From Reyranella aquatilis (lineage in GTDB: Bacteria > Pseudomonadota > Alphaproteobacteria > Reyranellales > Reyranellaceae), in contig NZ_JAJISD010000004.1 of NCBI RefSeq assembly GCF_020880995.1, positions 1 to 64,000 on the forward strand: a stretch of 64,000 bases of DNA, read 5' to 3'. Shown here piece after piece: positions 45,136 through 55,773 of this stretch. The notes below the pieces were generated by a model. It did no database searches, was not told the origin of the DNA, and saw nothing but the letters and a program-made list of their open reading frames with translations. The position numbers and the translations under genes were made by a program. Positions within the stretch are counted from its first letter, which is position 1. Each line of letters starts with the position of its first letter.

Positions 45136-47403
45136 TCAGAGGAACGAATAGGGGTCGACGTCCACCTGCAGGCGGACCGATCCGGGCAGGCCGATCTTCT
45201 CCAGCCAGGCATGAAGCAAGGGCTGCACGGCGATTTCCCGGCCGGCCTTCAGCAGGAACCGCCGCCGGTGCCGGCCGCGCAGCAGGGCCATCGGTGCGAC
45301 GGAGGGCCCCAGGATCGTCACACCTGCCTGCTGGGGAGCCTGGCGCGCCAAAGCAGCGCAGACATTGTCCACAGCGGCGGGATCAGGACCGGAAACGATC
45401 AGGGACGCCAGGCGTCCATAGGGCGGCATGCCGGCCTCCGACCGGCCGTGCAGCTCCACGTCGACGAAGCGGTCGCGATCGCCCGACACCAGCGCCTGCA
45501 TCACCGGATGGTCGGGATTATGGGTCTGGATCAGCGCCCGGCCCGGCCGGCCGTCGCGGCCGGCGCGCCCCGCCACCTGATAGAGGAGCTGGAATGTCCG
45601 CTCCGCCGCCCGCAGGTCGCCGCCGTTCAGGCCGAGATCCGCATCGATCACCGCCACCAGGGTCAGGTTGGGGAAATGGTGGCCCTTCGCGGCCATCTGC
45701 GTGCCGATCAGGATGTCGATCTCGCCCCTCTCCATGCGTTCGACGGCAGCCGACGCTTCCTCGCGGTTCACCAGGCTGTCGGATGTGAAGAGCTCCAGCC
45801 GGGCCTCGGGGAAGAGTTCCAGCGCCTCCTCCGCCAGCCGCTCGACGCCCGGGCCGCAGGCGACGAACTGATCGACGGCGCCGCAGTGACGGCAGTTCTG
45901 CGCCGGCGGCTCGGAGTAGCCGCAATGGTGGCAGACCAGCGTGCGGCGAAAGCGATGCTCGACCAGCCAGGCCGAACATTGCGGGCATTCCAGCCCCGAG
46001 CCGCAGGCGCGACAGAGCGTGATTGGCGCATAGCCGCGGCGATTGAGATAGAGCAGCGTCTGCTCGCCTGCCGCCAGCGTCTTCTTCATCGCCTCGACGA
46101 CCGGCGGCGACAGCCAGCGACCGCGCGGCGGCGCCTCGCGTCGCAGATCGACCGCCGACAGGGTTGCGAGTTGATGGCCGCCGTGCCGACCCGGAAGACG
46201 CACCTCGCCGTAGCGTCCTGCCTTCACGTTGACGACGCTCTCGAGCGAAGGCGTCGCGGACGCCAGCACGATCGGAGCGGAGGCGAGGCGGGCTCGCACC
46301 ACCGCCATGTCGCGTGCGTTGTAGACGACGCCCTCGTCCTGCTTGAAGGAACTGTCGTGCTCCTCGTCGACGACGATGAGGCCGAGATCGGCGAAGGGCA
46401 GGAACAGCGCGGAGCGCGCGCCGACCACGACGCCGACCCGTCCCTCCGCGATGGCACGCCACGTCTCGCGACGCTCCAGGCTGGTGAGGCCGGAATGCCA
46501 CGGCGACGGCGGAGCACCAAAGCGATCCTCGAAGCGCTTGAGCCACTGCGCCGTGAGCGCGATCTCCGGCAGCAGAACCAGCACCTGCCGGCCGGCCGCG
46601 ATACAGGCGGCGACCGCCTCGAAATAGACCTCCGTCTTGCCCGCACCCGGCACGCCATCGAGGAGCGTTGCCGAGAAGGCGTGCGCCTTCACCTTCTCCA
46701 CCAGCCCGTCGGCGGCGATCTTCTGGGCCGGCGACAGGGTCGGCCCGTCATGTAGCCCATCGGGCCGCGGAAACGATCGTCGCACGATGCGTTCCTCGGC
46801 CGCGAGCAGCCCGGCCGACACCATGCCCTTCACGACCGACGCGCCGACGCCGGCGAGATGGGCCAGTTCGGCAGCGGACATTGCGGGCCCGTCCTTCAAT
46901 TGGTCCAGCACACGACGGCGTGCCGAGGTCAACTTGAGCGCGGTATCGCCGGTCGGCTCGGCGGGGCGATAGACGAGTTCGGTCTTGGGCGCCTCGAGGG
47001 CTGAAGGCACGCTCATCGCCATACGCAGCACGGCGCCTGCAGGCATCAGCGTGTAGGCGGAGACCCAGTCGATGAAACGGCGCATCGCGTCGGCCATCGG
47101 CAGCGCCGGCAAGACCGCGATCACGTCGCGCAGCTTCTCCGGCGCGACATCGCCCGTGCCGGCGCCCCAGATCACGCCGACCGTTTCGCGCTTGCCGAGC
47201 GGGACCACGACGAAATGCCCCGGCGCGACGGCCATGCCGTCGGGCACGCGATAGTCGTAGGCATCGCCAAGCGGCAGCGGCAGCAGGACCTTGATCGTGT
47301 TTTCCACCGGTTCGAGACGCGACGGCGCGTCCCCCTTGGCTTGTGGCTCCGAGGGGGAATCGCTAGAAATTGTGGCAACAGGCGAGTCCGAACCACTGGC
47401 CAT
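45136..47403 (-). CDS. priA: Primosomal replication restart helicase
   Basis: This 755-residue helicase restarts stalled replication forks. The N-terminal 3' DNA-binding domain starts near residue 33 ([20 protein letters not shown]). Helicase motif I is GVPGAGKTE (near 250) and motif II is DEEHD. The zinc-binding cysteines lie in [14 protein letters not shown] and [19 protein letters not shown], between motifs IV and V ([14 protein letters not shown]). The first ~32 residues are hydrophilic and unusual, so a GTG at 47307 may be the true start. With the longer start it is only 13 bp from the divergent fsa start, which would place the promoters in coding DNA. Confidence 0.92.
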   Translation of the reverse strand: MASGSDSPVATISSDSPSEPQAKGDAPSRLEPVENTIKVLLPLPLGDAYDYRVPDGMAVAPGHFVVVPLGKRETVGVIWGAGTGDVAPEKLRDVIAVLPALPMADAMRRFIDWVSAYTLMPAGAVLRMAMSVPSALEAPKTELVYRPAEPTGDTALKLTSARRRVLDQLKDGPAMSAAELAHLAGVGASVVKGMVSAGLLAAEERIVRRSFPRPDGLHDGPTLSPAQKIAADGLVEKVKAHAFSATLLDGVPGAGKTEVYFEAVAACIAAGRQVLVLLPEIALTAQWLKRFEDRFGAPPSPWHSGLTSLERRETWRAIAEGRVGVVVGARSALFLPFADLGLIVVDEEHDSSFKQDEGVVYNARDMAVVRARLASAPIVLASATPSLESVVNVKAGRYGEVRLPGRHGGHQLATLSAVDLRREAPPRGRWLSPPVVEAMKKTLAAGEQTLLYLNRRGYAPITLCRACGSGLECPQCSAWLVEHRFRRTLVCHHCGYSEPPAQNCRHCGAVDQFVACGPGVERLAEEALELFPEARLELFTSDSLVNREEASAAVERMERGEIDILIGTQMAAKGHHFPNLTLVAVIDADLGLNGGDLRAAERTFQLLYQVAGRAGRDGRPGRALIQTHNPDHPVMQALVSGDRDRFVDVELHGRSEAGMPPYGRLASLIVSGPDPAAVDNVCAALARQAPQQAGVTILGPSVAPMALLRGRHRRRFLLKAGREIAVQPLLHAWLEKIGLPGSVRLQVDVDPYSFL

Positions 47404-47416
47404 TGGGGTATTTTAT

Positions 47417-48073
<657 letters not shown>

Positions 48074-48088
48074 CTCGCGGACGGGCAC

Positions 48089-48820
48089 ATGGCCAATGAC
48101 GGTACGATCCCAGCGCCCGACGGCTCCGGCCGGCAGGTGAAGCTGATCACCGCCGACGACGTCGTGGCCTATCTCAAGGCCCATCCCGACTTCTTCGACA
48201 AGAACGGCGAACTGGCCGCGGAGATGGGCATCACGCCGCGCGTGCAGGGGCCGGGCGTGATCGACATGCAGCAGGCGATCCTGAAGCGCCTGCGCGGCGA
48301 GATCGAGAAGCTCAAGGTCGAGCGCACCGAGATCATCGCCAATTCCAAGCAGAACCAGATCGTCCAGAACCGCATCCAGGCGGCGGTCATCAGCATCATC
48401 CAGGCGACGACCTTCGAGAAGATGATCCACGTCGTCACCCACGAGCTGCCCGAGCTGCTCGACGTCGACTTCATCACCATGGCGATCGAGGCCAATGCCG
48501 ATGCGCCCAAGCGCGTGCCGGTGCGCGGCGTCTACGTGCTGGCGCCCGGCGCCATCGATGCCGCCATCGGCCCCGACAAGCATGCCCGCCTGCGCTCCAA
48601 CATCGTGGGCGAGGAAGCCTTCTTCGGTGACGTGGCGCGCTTCGTGAAATCCGACGTGCTGATGCGCCTGCAGGTCTCGTCGGGTTCGCCCGACGGCGTC
48701 ATGTGCTTCGGCGCGCGCGATCCCGAGGCCTTCGGGCCGGAGATGGCGACCGAGCTGCTGTTCTTCCTGTCGAAGGTGCTGGAGAACACGATCCGCGCCT
48801 GGCTCGACCTGCCCGAGTGA
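48089..48820 (+). CDS. DUF484 family protein
   Basis: The product has 243 residues. An N-terminal helical segment (DDVVAYLKAHPDFFDKNGELAAEM) leads into a GAF-like domain that holds the conserved RLQVSSGSPDGVMCFGARDPEAF. DUF484 is regularly found directly upstream of xerC in proteobacteria, as here (7 bp gap to the TTG start). Its function is unknown; the GAF-like part suggests small-molecule sensing. It lies between fsa and xerC. Confidence 0.88.
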   Translation: MANDGTIPAPDGSGRQVKLITADDVVAYLKAHPDFFDKNGELAAEMGITPRVQGPGVIDMQQAILKRLRGEIEKLKVERTEIIANSKQNQIVQNRIQAAVISIIQATTFEKMIHVVTHELPELLDVDFITMAIEANADAPKRVPVRGVYVLAPGAIDAAIGPDKHARLRSNIVGEEAFFGDVARFVKSDVLMRLQVSSGSPDGVMCFGARDPEAFGPEMATELLFFLSKVLENTIRAWLDLPE

Positions 48821-48827
48821 CATCGCC

Positions 48828-49760
48828 TTGACCGTCGCCGGCGCACTGGAGGCGTGGCGCGACTGGCTGAAGACCGAACGCCGGCTCGCCGTCCACACGC
48901 TCACCGCCTACGAGCACGACGTCGCCACCTTCCTCGGCTTCATGACGGGCTATCTCGGCGAAACGCCCACGCTCGAGGCACTGGCCCGCCTGAAGCCCGC
49001 CGAGTTCCGCGCCTGGCTGGCCGAGCGCTCCCGGCAGGGCATGGCGCGCACCTCGACGGCGCGTGCCTTCTCCTCGGTGCGATCGTTCTTCCGCTTCCTC
49101 GACAAGAACGGCCTCGCGCACAATGCGAGCATCGCCACCATCCAGACGCCCAAGCTGCCGCGCGCCGTGCCGAAGGCGCTGAGCGAACGCGACATGGAGG
49201 ACGTGCTTGAAGCGCAGTCCGACCAGGAACGGGCGCCCTGGATCGACCTGCGCGACGCCGCCGTGCTGGTCCTGCTCTACGGCGCGGGCCTGCGCATCGG
49301 TGAGGCGCTGTCTCTGACGAAGGCCGAAGTCGACGACCTGCTGAAGAGCGGCCGCGACACGCTCGCCGTCACCGGCAAGGGCAACAAGACCCGGCTGGTG
49401 CCATTGCTGCCGCAGGCGCTGCAGGCGCTGAAGGCCTATCGCGACGCCTGCCCGTGGCTCGCGGCGGCCAAGCCTTCGGATCGCGTCTTCATCGGCGCGC
49501 GCGGCGGTGCGCTCGATCCCGCCATCGTGCAGAAGCGGGTGCGCGAGATCCGGCGCGATCTCGGCCTCGCCGAAAGCGTGACGCCGCACGCGCTGCGTCA
49601 TTCCTTCGCCACCCATCTGCTGGGCGCGGGCGGCGACCTGCGCACCATCCAGGAACTCCTGGGCCACGCGTCGCTGTCGACGACTCAGCGCTACACCGAC
49701 GTCGATGCCGCCCGTCTCGCCGCCGTCTATCGCGCCGCCCATCCGCGCGCCAAGGGCTGA
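48828..49760 (+). CDS. xerC: Tyrosine recombinase XerC
   Basis: The product has 310 residues beginning with TTG at 48828. The SAM-like DNA-binding domain (about 10-95) is followed by a catalytic domain with the full set of active residues: Arg in YGAGLRIGEALSL, Lys in VTGKGNKTRLVPL, HxxR in PHALRHSFATHLL, and His then Tyr in LLGHASLSTTQRYTDV. With XerD it resolves chromosome dimers at dif. The position after DUF484 supports XerC rather than a phage integrase. Confidence 0.94.
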   Translation: MTVAGALEAWRDWLKTERRLAVHTLTAYEHDVATFLGFMTGYLGETPTLEALARLKPAEFRAWLAERSRQGMARTSTARAFSSVRSFFRFLDKNGLAHNASIATIQTPKLPRAVPKALSERDMEDVLEAQSDQERAPWIDLRDAAVLVLLYGAGLRIGEALSLTKAEVDDLLKSGRDTLAVTGKGNKTRLVPLLPQALQALKAYRDACPWLAAAKPSDRVFIGARGGALDPAIVQKRVREIRRDLGLAESVTPHALRHSFATHLLGAGGDLRTIQELLGHASLSTTQRYTDVDAARLAAVYRAAHPRAKG

Positions 49761-49762
49761 CC

Positions 49763-50467
49763 ATGACGCAACACATCGGAATCGTCGCATGCTCCGCCGA
49801 GGGCGCGGCGCTCTGCTACAAGACCATCTGCGTCGAGGGCTCGGGCCTGATGGGCCCGCATGCCCATCCCGAAGTCTCGATGCACACCCACTCGCTGGCC
49901 GACTATGTCGTTTGCCTCGATCGCGGCGACCGGACAGGCGTGGCCGAACTGATGCTGTCCTCGGCCGACAAGCTCGCGAAGGCCGGCGCGGACTTCCTGA
50001 TCTGTCCCGACAACACGATCCACCAGGCCATGGTGCATGTGCTGCCACGCTCGCCGCTGCCCTGGCTGCACATCGCCGAGGTGGTGGCCGCCGAAGCCGC
50101 GGCGCGCGGCTACAGGAAGCTCGGCATCACCGGCACGCGTTGGCTGATCGACAGCGAGGTCTACCCCGAGAAGATCGAGGCGCAGGGTCTTGCCTGGTTG
50201 CGACCGACGGAAGCCGAGCGCGACGAGACCAACCGCATCATCATGGGCGAGCTGGTACAGGGCGTGTTCACCGCCGAGGCCGTGGCGGCCTACCAACGCG
50301 TGATGAATCGCATGAAGGCAGAAGGCTGCGATGCGGTCATCCTGGGTTGCACGGAGATCCCTCTCATCATGAATGACGGCAACTCGCCTCTGCCGACGCT
50401 CGATTCGACGCGGCTCCTCGCACGGGCCGCCCTGAAGCGCGCCGTTACAGCGCCTTCCGGAAAATGA
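49763..50467 (+). CDS. Aspartate/glutamate racemase family protein
   Basis: The product has 234 residues. The two catalytic cysteines are present in ICPDNTIHQA (near 88) and LGCTEIPLIM (near 193). Between the two lobes lies the LGITGTRWLIDS segment. The family epimerises acidic amino acids; without the flanking genes of peptidoglycan synthesis, aspartate or a related substrate is likely. It follows xerC by 2 bp. Its last 23 bases overlap the convergent GNAT gene. Confidence 0.87.
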   Translation: MTQHIGIVACSAEGAALCYKTICVEGSGLMGPHAHPEVSMHTHSLADYVVCLDRGDRTGVAELMLSSADKLAKAGADFLICPDNTIHQAMVHVLPRSPLPWLHIAEVVAAEAAARGYRKLGITGTRWLIDSEVYPEKIEAQGLAWLRPTEAERDETNRIIMGELVQGVFTAEAVAAYQRVMNRMKAEGCDAVILGCTEIPLIMNDGNSPLPTLDSTRLLARAALKRAVTAPSGK

Positions 50468-50861
50468 TCTCGCCGTCGTTCTGGCGGCCGATCTCTTCCC
50501 AGCCGTTGGTGCGATAGAAGCGTTCGGCGCGCGTGCCGGGACCCGTCGTCAGCGTCGCCACCGCGAAGCCTGCGGCTTTCAGATCCTCGCAGGCCAGCGG
50601 CAGCAGCGCGCGGGCGAGACCGCGCCCTTCGTAGTCGGGATGGATGAACAGGCCGAAGATCGTGCCGTCGCGCGGATCGGCGACCGAGAAGCCCTGGATG
50701 ACCCCGGCCTCTTCCCATACCCAGAAGGTAGCGTTTGCGAAGATCCAGTCGGCGGTGGTCTCGACCTTGCCCGCCGAGGACGCACTGAGCTGGTTTTCCC
50801 GCACGGCGAGGCGCACTTCGGAGATTCGGGGGCGGTCGGCAAGCGTTGCCTTGCGGATCAT
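50445..50861 (-). CDS. GNAT-family N-acetyltransferase
   Basis: The product has 138 residues. It has the acetyl-CoA binding signature GLFIHPDYEGRGLARALLP followed by the terminal FYRTNGWEEIGR motif, so the fold is a standard GNAT. The acceptor is not known. The start at 50861 (MIRKATLADRP) is the usual family opening; a longer frame upstream has no supporting site. It overlaps the convergent racemase gene by 23 bp. Confidence 0.85.
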   Translation of the reverse strand: MIRKATLADRPRISEVRLAVRENQLSASSAGKVETTADWIFANATFWVWEEAGVIQGFSVADPRDGTIFGLFIHPDYEGRGLARALLPLACEDLKAAGFAVATLTTGPGTRAERFYRTNGWEEIGRQNDGEIIFRKAL

Positions 50862-50917
50862 GAAAAGGAGTCCGATGCGGTGCGTGGATTCGGTCGGCGA
50901 TGATACCATTTCCGCCA

Positions 50918-51808
50918 ATGGATCACGCGCTGCTCATTCCGCGATCTCTGCTGCTGTCGCTGCTGGCCGTGGTATCGCTCGCCATTGCCTCGGCACCGCT
51001 GCTACAGGTGCGCGCCGAACCGGCGAATGACCGGCGCCCTTCCGTCGCCGACATCTGCAGCACGCTGGCCCAGGCGGCGGCCGACAACGGGCTGCCGGAA
51101 GAGTTCTTCACGCGCCTGATCTGGCAGGAGAGCCGCTTCAATCCCTCGGCCGTCAGCTCGGCAGGCGCGCAGGGAATCGCGCAATTCATGCCGGGGACCG
51201 CCGCGATGCGCGGCCTCACGAACGCCTTCGAACCGCTGCAGGCGTTGCGCGAGTCGGCGAGCTACCTGCGCGAGCTGCGCACGACCTTCCGCGGCAATCT
51301 CGGCCTGGCCGCAGCCGCCTACAATGCCGGTCCCGGCCAGGTCGAGGCCTGGCGCAGCGGCCGCGGCATCCTGCCCGGCGAGACGCAGGCCTATGTCCGC
51401 ATCGTCACCGGTTACAGCGTCGAAGCCTGGACCGCCCAGCCGATGCCGCAGTTGCAGTCCACCGCGACACAGACCGGCGAACGCTGCGTCGAACTCGCCA
51501 GGAACATGATCGACACGCCACGCCGCCGCCCCCTGCTCACGTCGGACCCGGCCTGGGGACCGTGGGGCGTCCAGCTTGCCGGCAACTGGTCCGAAGGCCG
51601 CGTGCTTGCCCACTACGAGCGGCTTCGGCGCAAGTACGAACCCGTGCTCGACGACAGGCTGCCGCTGGTCCTGAATTCGCGCCGCGCCGATTTGCCCACC
51701 TATGCCGTGCGGGTCTCGGCAAACACCCGGGCGGAGGCCGACGCCCTATGCGCGAAGCTGAAGGCCAAGGGGGGCGCCTGCGTCGTCTTCCGCAACCCGC
51801 GGGATTGA
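50918..51808 (+). CDS. Lytic transglycosylase (Slt-type) with SPOR-like tail
   Basis: The product has 296 residues. A signal peptide (about 1-34) is followed by the goose-lysozyme/Slt fold, with catalytic Glu in LIWQESRFNPSA and the motifs GAQGIAQFMPGTAAMRG and AAAYNAGPGQVEAW. The C-terminal ~60 residues, TYAVRVSANTRAEADALCAK then GGACVVFRN, look like a SPOR domain that binds denuded glycan at the septum. It would cleave peptidoglycan to anhydromuropeptides. An ATG at 50900 is a possible alternative start. It is monocistronic. Confidence 0.87.
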   Translation: MDHALLIPRSLLLSLLAVVSLAIASAPLLQVRAEPANDRRPSVADICSTLAQAAADNGLPEEFFTRLIWQESRFNPSAVSSAGAQGIAQFMPGTAAMRGLTNAFEPLQALRESASYLRELRTTFRGNLGLAAAAYNAGPGQVEAWRSGRGILPGETQAYVRIVTGYSVEAWTAQPMPQLQSTATQTGERCVELARNMIDTPRRRPLLTSDPAWGPWGVQLAGNWSEGRVLAHYERLRRKYEPVLDDRLPLVLNSRRADLPTYAVRVSANTRAEADALCAKLKAKGGACVVFRNPRD

Positions 51809-51849
51809 CGCGAAGCTCCCGTGTGCCGGGGAGGAGAAGAGCCTGCTGA

Positions 51850-52177
51850 TCAGGCGGCCTGGTAGACGAGGTGCAGCGCCCCGCCCGACCGGGGCTCGCA
51901 TTTGACCAGCCGCAGCCCGAGGCCCGGTGTGCCCTCGGGGAACAGCGGGATGCCGTCGCCCAGCACCAGCGGCCGCAGCGCCATTTCGAGGACATCGAGC
52001 TTGCCCACCGCCATAGGTGGCACGCCCCATCACGATGGCGTCGACCTCCGCGAGGAACGCGTCGATGCCGAATTCCTGCGGCGGATAGTCCATCAGCCAG
52101 TCGAACGAACCGTCGGGCCGCGCGATCTTGCCGTCGAACGACACCGCGATGTGGCAATGCCAGATCGTCCTGGTCAT
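51850..52177 (-). pseudogene. RibD/DHFR-family reductase with internal deletion and frameshift
   Basis: One frame from the ATG at 52177 reads the N-terminal half of the RibD C-terminal/dihydrofolate reductase fold (IAVSFDGKIARPDGSFDWL, then VDAIVMGRATYGG). The C-terminal end, KLDVLEMALRPLVLGDGIPLF through the final YQAA and stop, follows in a different frame. Intact relatives have about 70-90 residues between these parts. The join lies at a GGCGGTGGGC sequence near 52017, so a deletion between short repeats probably removed the middle. The gene must be inactive. Confidence 0.75.
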
Positions 52178-52220
52178 CAGAGCCTCCCTGCCGGCCGGAA
52201 TGTCTACTTCGCCCGGGGTA

Positions 52221-53522
52221 TCAGGACGAGCGGCGGCGACGTTGAATGAGCCATTCGACGCCCAGGCTGCCGGCGACGGCCAGCCCGGTGAGCCAGATGA
52301 CCGAGGGCTGCGTCGACCAGAGACTGACCGCGAACGCCACGAGCACCACGGCCATCAGCGCCGCACCGACGACGATCGGGAGACGCCATCCCCCCGCTTC
52401 TCCATGCAGCCGCCAGTGCGCGGCGAAGACGCCGAGATAGCAGATCAGGATCGTGGCACCCGCGACCTGGGCGATGGCGCCGAGATCGAGAAGGTTGACC
52501 ATCACCAGAACGGCGCCGGCCGACCACACCAGCCCGCGTGTGCCCTGCCCCCAGGCGGCCCGCTCGAACACGGCGGGAAGCTGTCCCTTGCCGGCGAGGC
52601 CGCGCGAGACTTCGAGAGCGCAGAAGAAGCTCGCATTGATCGAAGAAGCGGTCGCGAACAGCGCGCCGATCGACACGACGACGAAGCCGGCCTGACCGAG
52701 GACGGGCTTGGCGGCCTGCGCCACGGCCGTGGTCGCGAAGCGCGCCAGCTCGTCGGGCGAGATGTTGCCCATCACGACCACCGACAGGCCGATATAGAGG
52801 ACGATCACGACGCCGATCGCGAGGAAGATGGCGCGCGGGATGGTCTTTGCGGGATCGGCGACGTGGCCCGACGCATTGGTCATCATGCCGTAGCCGCCAT
52901 AGGCGAAGAAGGTGAGGCCGACACTGGCGAGCAATATGCCGGGCCCGACGTTCGGTCCCTTCGCCAGCATCGCGGGATCGATGCTCGCCCCACCGGCCAC
53001 CAACAGCCCCGTCAGGATGACCAGCTTGATCCCGACCAGCAGCTCCTCGACGCGCCCGACCACGCCGGACCCCGCCATGTTGACGATGAAGAGGACGATC
53101 ACGACCGCCGACGCGAAAATGTTGGCCACATAGGCCGCCGACACGTCGCCCAACAGCAGCCGGTCGGCATAGGCGCCGAAGGTCTTGGAGACCATCGCGA
53201 TGTTGACGATCTGCGTCACCAGATAGAGGACCGACAGCCCGCCCGCCACGGTCTTCGACGGAAAGGCCCGGTCGAAATAGTCCATGATGCCGCCCGAACT
53301 CGGGAAGCGGGCGGCGAGCCGGGCATAGGAGTAGCCCGACAGCAGCGCGATGACGCCGCCGACGGCGAAGGAGAGATAGACGTCGCTGCCGGTCATCAGG
53401 GCGGCCTGGCCCAGCAGCGCGAAGATGCCGGCACCGACCATGGAACCGATGCCGAGCGCCGAGACGCTCCACATGCTCATCCGCCCGTGCGTGCGCTGGG
53501 AAGGCTCGATCGTATCGGTCAC
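52221..53522 (-). CDS. APC-superfamily amino acid permease
   Basis: The product has 433 residues with about twelve membrane helices. The N-terminus has SALGIGSMVGAGIFALLGQAAL, where the G(S/A)xxGxGIF motif binds substrate in APC carriers. Helix 6 shows LTFFAYGGYGMMTNASGHVADPAKT. The start is GTG at 53522, with GGGAGAG at proper spacing; longer frames upstream lack a site. Substrate is unknown. It lies 40 bp from the stop of the OprB-like porin gene and could be a terminal member of that transcript. Confidence 0.87.
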   Translation of the reverse strand: MTDTIEPSQRTHGRMSMWSVSALGIGSMVGAGIFALLGQAALMTGSDVYLSFAVGGVIALLSGYSYARLAARFPSSGGIMDYFDRAFPSKTVAGGLSVLYLVTQIVNIAMVSKTFGAYADRLLLGDVSAAYVANIFASAVVIVLFIVNMAGSGVVGRVEELLVGIKLVILTGLLVAGGASIDPAMLAKGPNVGPGILLASVGLTFFAYGGYGMMTNASGHVADPAKTIPRAIFLAIGVVIVLYIGLSVVVMGNISPDELARFATTAVAQAAKPVLGQAGFVVVSIGALFATASSINASFFCALEVSRGLAGKGQLPAVFERAAWGQGTRGLVWSAGAVLVMVNLLDLGAIAQVAGATILICYLGVFAAHWRLHGEAGGWRLPIVVGAALMAVVLVAFAVSLWSTQPSVIWLTGLAVAGSLGVEWLIQRRRRSS

Positions 53523-53562
53523 GGACAGGCTCTCCCTCTCGAACACGCTTGCGGGCAAGACG

Positions 53563-54810
53563 TCAGAACAGCACTGTGAGACGCAGCGAGAAAACCGCTG
53601 CCATCTGCTGCGTAGGCGCCAGCGCCGGCTGGAAATAAAGCTGCAGGTCGGGCGTGATCAACAGGTGTCTCACCGACCACGACCAGTAGAGCTCGACCAT
53701 CGTCTCGCTGGGCCGCACCGGGGTCCCGGAATACAGGTTCTGGTTCGTGGCGTTCCAGGCGACGCCAAGCCCGATCTGGTCGCGTGGCGCGCGACCCAGC
53801 GGATCGTTGTAGACCGCGCCGCCGGCGATCGACGACTGGATGTACCAGCTCGAATTCCACGCGGTGTTGGCACGCAGGAACAGGCCCCAGTGCTTGCCGA
53901 ATGTCTGCGAGGCGTTGAACGAGAGGCCCGAACTCGCCTGCGGCTGCATCGAGACACTCGGCAGATTGTAGTAGAGAAGCGAATAGATGCCCTGCCCCAG
54001 CCTGCCGAGGTCAGCCGACACGCCGCCGTAGAGGAACCAGGAATACTGGCCCTGAAACGCTGTGTTGAACTGGATGTAGTTCGACGCCGCGACGTTGTTG
54101 GCGTCCTGGAAACCGGCGATGAAGGTCAGCTCCTTCATCGGATTGACCTGAACATAGGCGCCGAGACTGCCCTGCGAGTAGTTCTGGCTGCCGTTCTGTG
54201 CAAGTGAATAGCCGATGAAATTGACCTGCTCGTTGTTGGAGTAGGCGTTGGTATCGAAGTTGGAGAAAGGAAACTGCCCCAGGGTCAGCGACACGAAATG
54301 ACCGGGAAAGTCGTGCGTGTAGCTCACCTGCGCGAAGGTGAGCTGGTTGACGGGATAGTCGTTGACCGGGCTGTTGAGGAAGAGCCGGTCCTGCAGGCTC
54401 TGTCCGGTCTGGCCCGACCAGTACTGGGTCGCGAGATAGGCGAACTGGAAGGACCCCGCACCGATACCGGAATCGTTGAACATCTTCCAGTTCAGGGCCG
54501 GCGAGAACTGGGCCTGGACCGCCCCGTACTCGCTGCCCGGCGTACCCCACTGGCTCACGACCGAAGAGGTCATCGAATAGAAGATGCCGGTCGATTTCTG
54601 GATTTCCTTCTTCGCCAGCGCGTAGCGTCGCGAAGCGTCGTCGATCTCCTGGTCGAGGAAGTACCGTTCGCGCGCCTCGGCCGCCCGCATCCGGTTGTGT
54701 ACCTTGCCGACATGGCGCACGCCGTCGGTGCCCGCAGAATCCTGCGCGTCCGCTTCCGCGAGGGGAAGGACCAGGGCTGCCAGCCCGCCAATCCACGCCG
54801 TCGAACGCAT
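53563..54810 (-). CDS. OprB-like carbohydrate-selective porin
   Basis: This 415-residue outer-membrane protein has a signal peptide about 1-22 and a coiled segment (residues ~28-65). The rest is a long beta-barrel rich in aromatic and Asn residues, with FNDSGIGAGSFQFAYLATQYW and GFQDANNVAASNYIQ, ending in the terminal LTVLF that ends many porins. The OprB assignment rests on overall appearance. It follows the dienelactone hydrolase gene by 20 bp on the same strand. The ATG at 54810 has a CGGGAGC site. Confidence 0.6.
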   Translation of the reverse strand: MRSTAWIGGLAALVLPLAEADAQDSAGTDGVRHVGKVHNRMRAAEARERYFLDQEIDDASRRYALAKKEIQKSTGIFYSMTSSVVSQWGTPGSEYGAVQAQFSPALNWKMFNDSGIGAGSFQFAYLATQYWSGQTGQSLQDRLFLNSPVNDYPVNQLTFAQVSYTHDFPGHFVSLTLGQFPFSNFDTNAYSNNEQVNFIGYSLAQNGSQNYSQGSLGAYVQVNPMKELTFIAGFQDANNVAASNYIQFNTAFQGQYSWFLYGGVSADLGRLGQGIYSLLYYNLPSVSMQPQASSGLSFNASQTFGKHWGLFLRANTAWNSSWYIQSSIAGGAVYNDPLGRAPRDQIGLGVAWNATNQNLYSGTPVRPSETMVELYWSWSVRHLLITPDLQLYFQPALAPTQQMAAVFSLRLTVLF

Positions 54811-54830
54811 AGAGCTCCCGCCGGCCCGCG

Positions 54831-55724
54831 TTACAGCTTCAGTGCCTTGTCGAGGAACGCTCGTACATCGACCACGAACTGCTTCCAGGCGGGCTCGTGG
54901 GCGCCATAGTGCGCGCCACAGCAACCGCCGGGCTTGCTGCGATTGCCAACCCCGTCGAGATAGCGCACCGGCAGGCCGAGCGCATCGAAACTGTGATGCG
55001 CCCCCGGATAAACCTTTGTTTCGACCAGCTCCTGCCCGCGCACCACCCGCTCCAGGAGGGCACGGCACTGCGAGACCGGCGTCCAGTCGTCGAGCGCGCC
55101 CATTGCGAGCAGGGTCGGCTGACGCACCGTGAGGCGCTGGCCCAGCGGATCGGCCAGCGCGCAGTCGGGATAGACCAGCACGACAGCGCGCGCGACGGGT
55201 GGCGACCGGTTATCGGGATTGCCCGAGAGGGCGCGCAGCAGCGCGACCCCGCCGCCGTAGGAATAGCCCATATAGGCGAGCCGCCGCGCATCGATGCCCG
55301 GCTGCTGCGCGAGCCAGGCGAGGGCGGCGTCGATGTCGCCGGCGCGCGCCTCGGCGGCGGCCTGCGTCGGCCAGTTGCGGCCGCAGACATCCTTGAGGCC
55401 ACGTGCCGAGAAACTGTCGACCACCAGCGCGGCATACCCCCAGAAGGCGAGCAGCCCGGCCATGCGCGCCGTGTTCTGGCCGGGCCCGCCGCAGCCATGG
55501 AACAGCGCGACCGCCGGCACCGGACCGGTCGGCTGGGCGGGACGAAAAAGCTGCGCGGAAAGCTGGATCGTGCGGCCGCCCTGCTCCACCGGAACGCGGA
55601 CATTCTGCTGGGCTGTCGCGGGCAACGCGCACGACAAGGCAAGCAAAAAGGCCAGGCACACCGGCCACGATCTCGTTCCGGCGGCTTCGCCTTGCCCGCG
55701 CCTGTTCGTCCACCGATGATGCAT
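54831..55724 (-). CDS. Dienelactone hydrolase family protein, secreted
   Basis: This 297-residue alpha/beta hydrolase starts at 55724. A signal peptide covers about 1-38 (CLAFLLALSCALPATAQ). The oxyanion region is FHGCGGPGQNT. The nucleophile lies in GYSYGGGVALL, the acid in GALDDWTP and the His in GAHHSFDALG, so the triad is complete. The export signal makes a role in hydrolysing an outer compound likely. It heads a two-gene unit with the OprB-like porin downstream, as if the porin brings in the product. Confidence 0.78.
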   Translation of the reverse strand: MHHRWTNRRGQGEAAGTRSWPVCLAFLLALSCALPATAQQNVRVPVEQGGRTIQLSAQLFRPAQPTGPVPAVALFHGCGGPGQNTARMAGLLAFWGYAALVVDSFSARGLKDVCGRNWPTQAAAEARAGDIDAALAWLAQQPGIDARRLAYMGYSYGGGVALLRALSGNPDNRSPPVARAVVLVYPDCALADPLGQRLTVRQPTLLAMGALDDWTPVSQCRALLERVVRGQELVETKVYPGAHHSFDALGLPVRYLDGVGNRSKPGGCCGAHYGAHEPAWKQFVVDVRAFLDKALKL

Positions 55725-55773
55725 CGGCCGAACGGTAAACCATGCAAAGACAGAGACAACAGGTGGATTGCAC

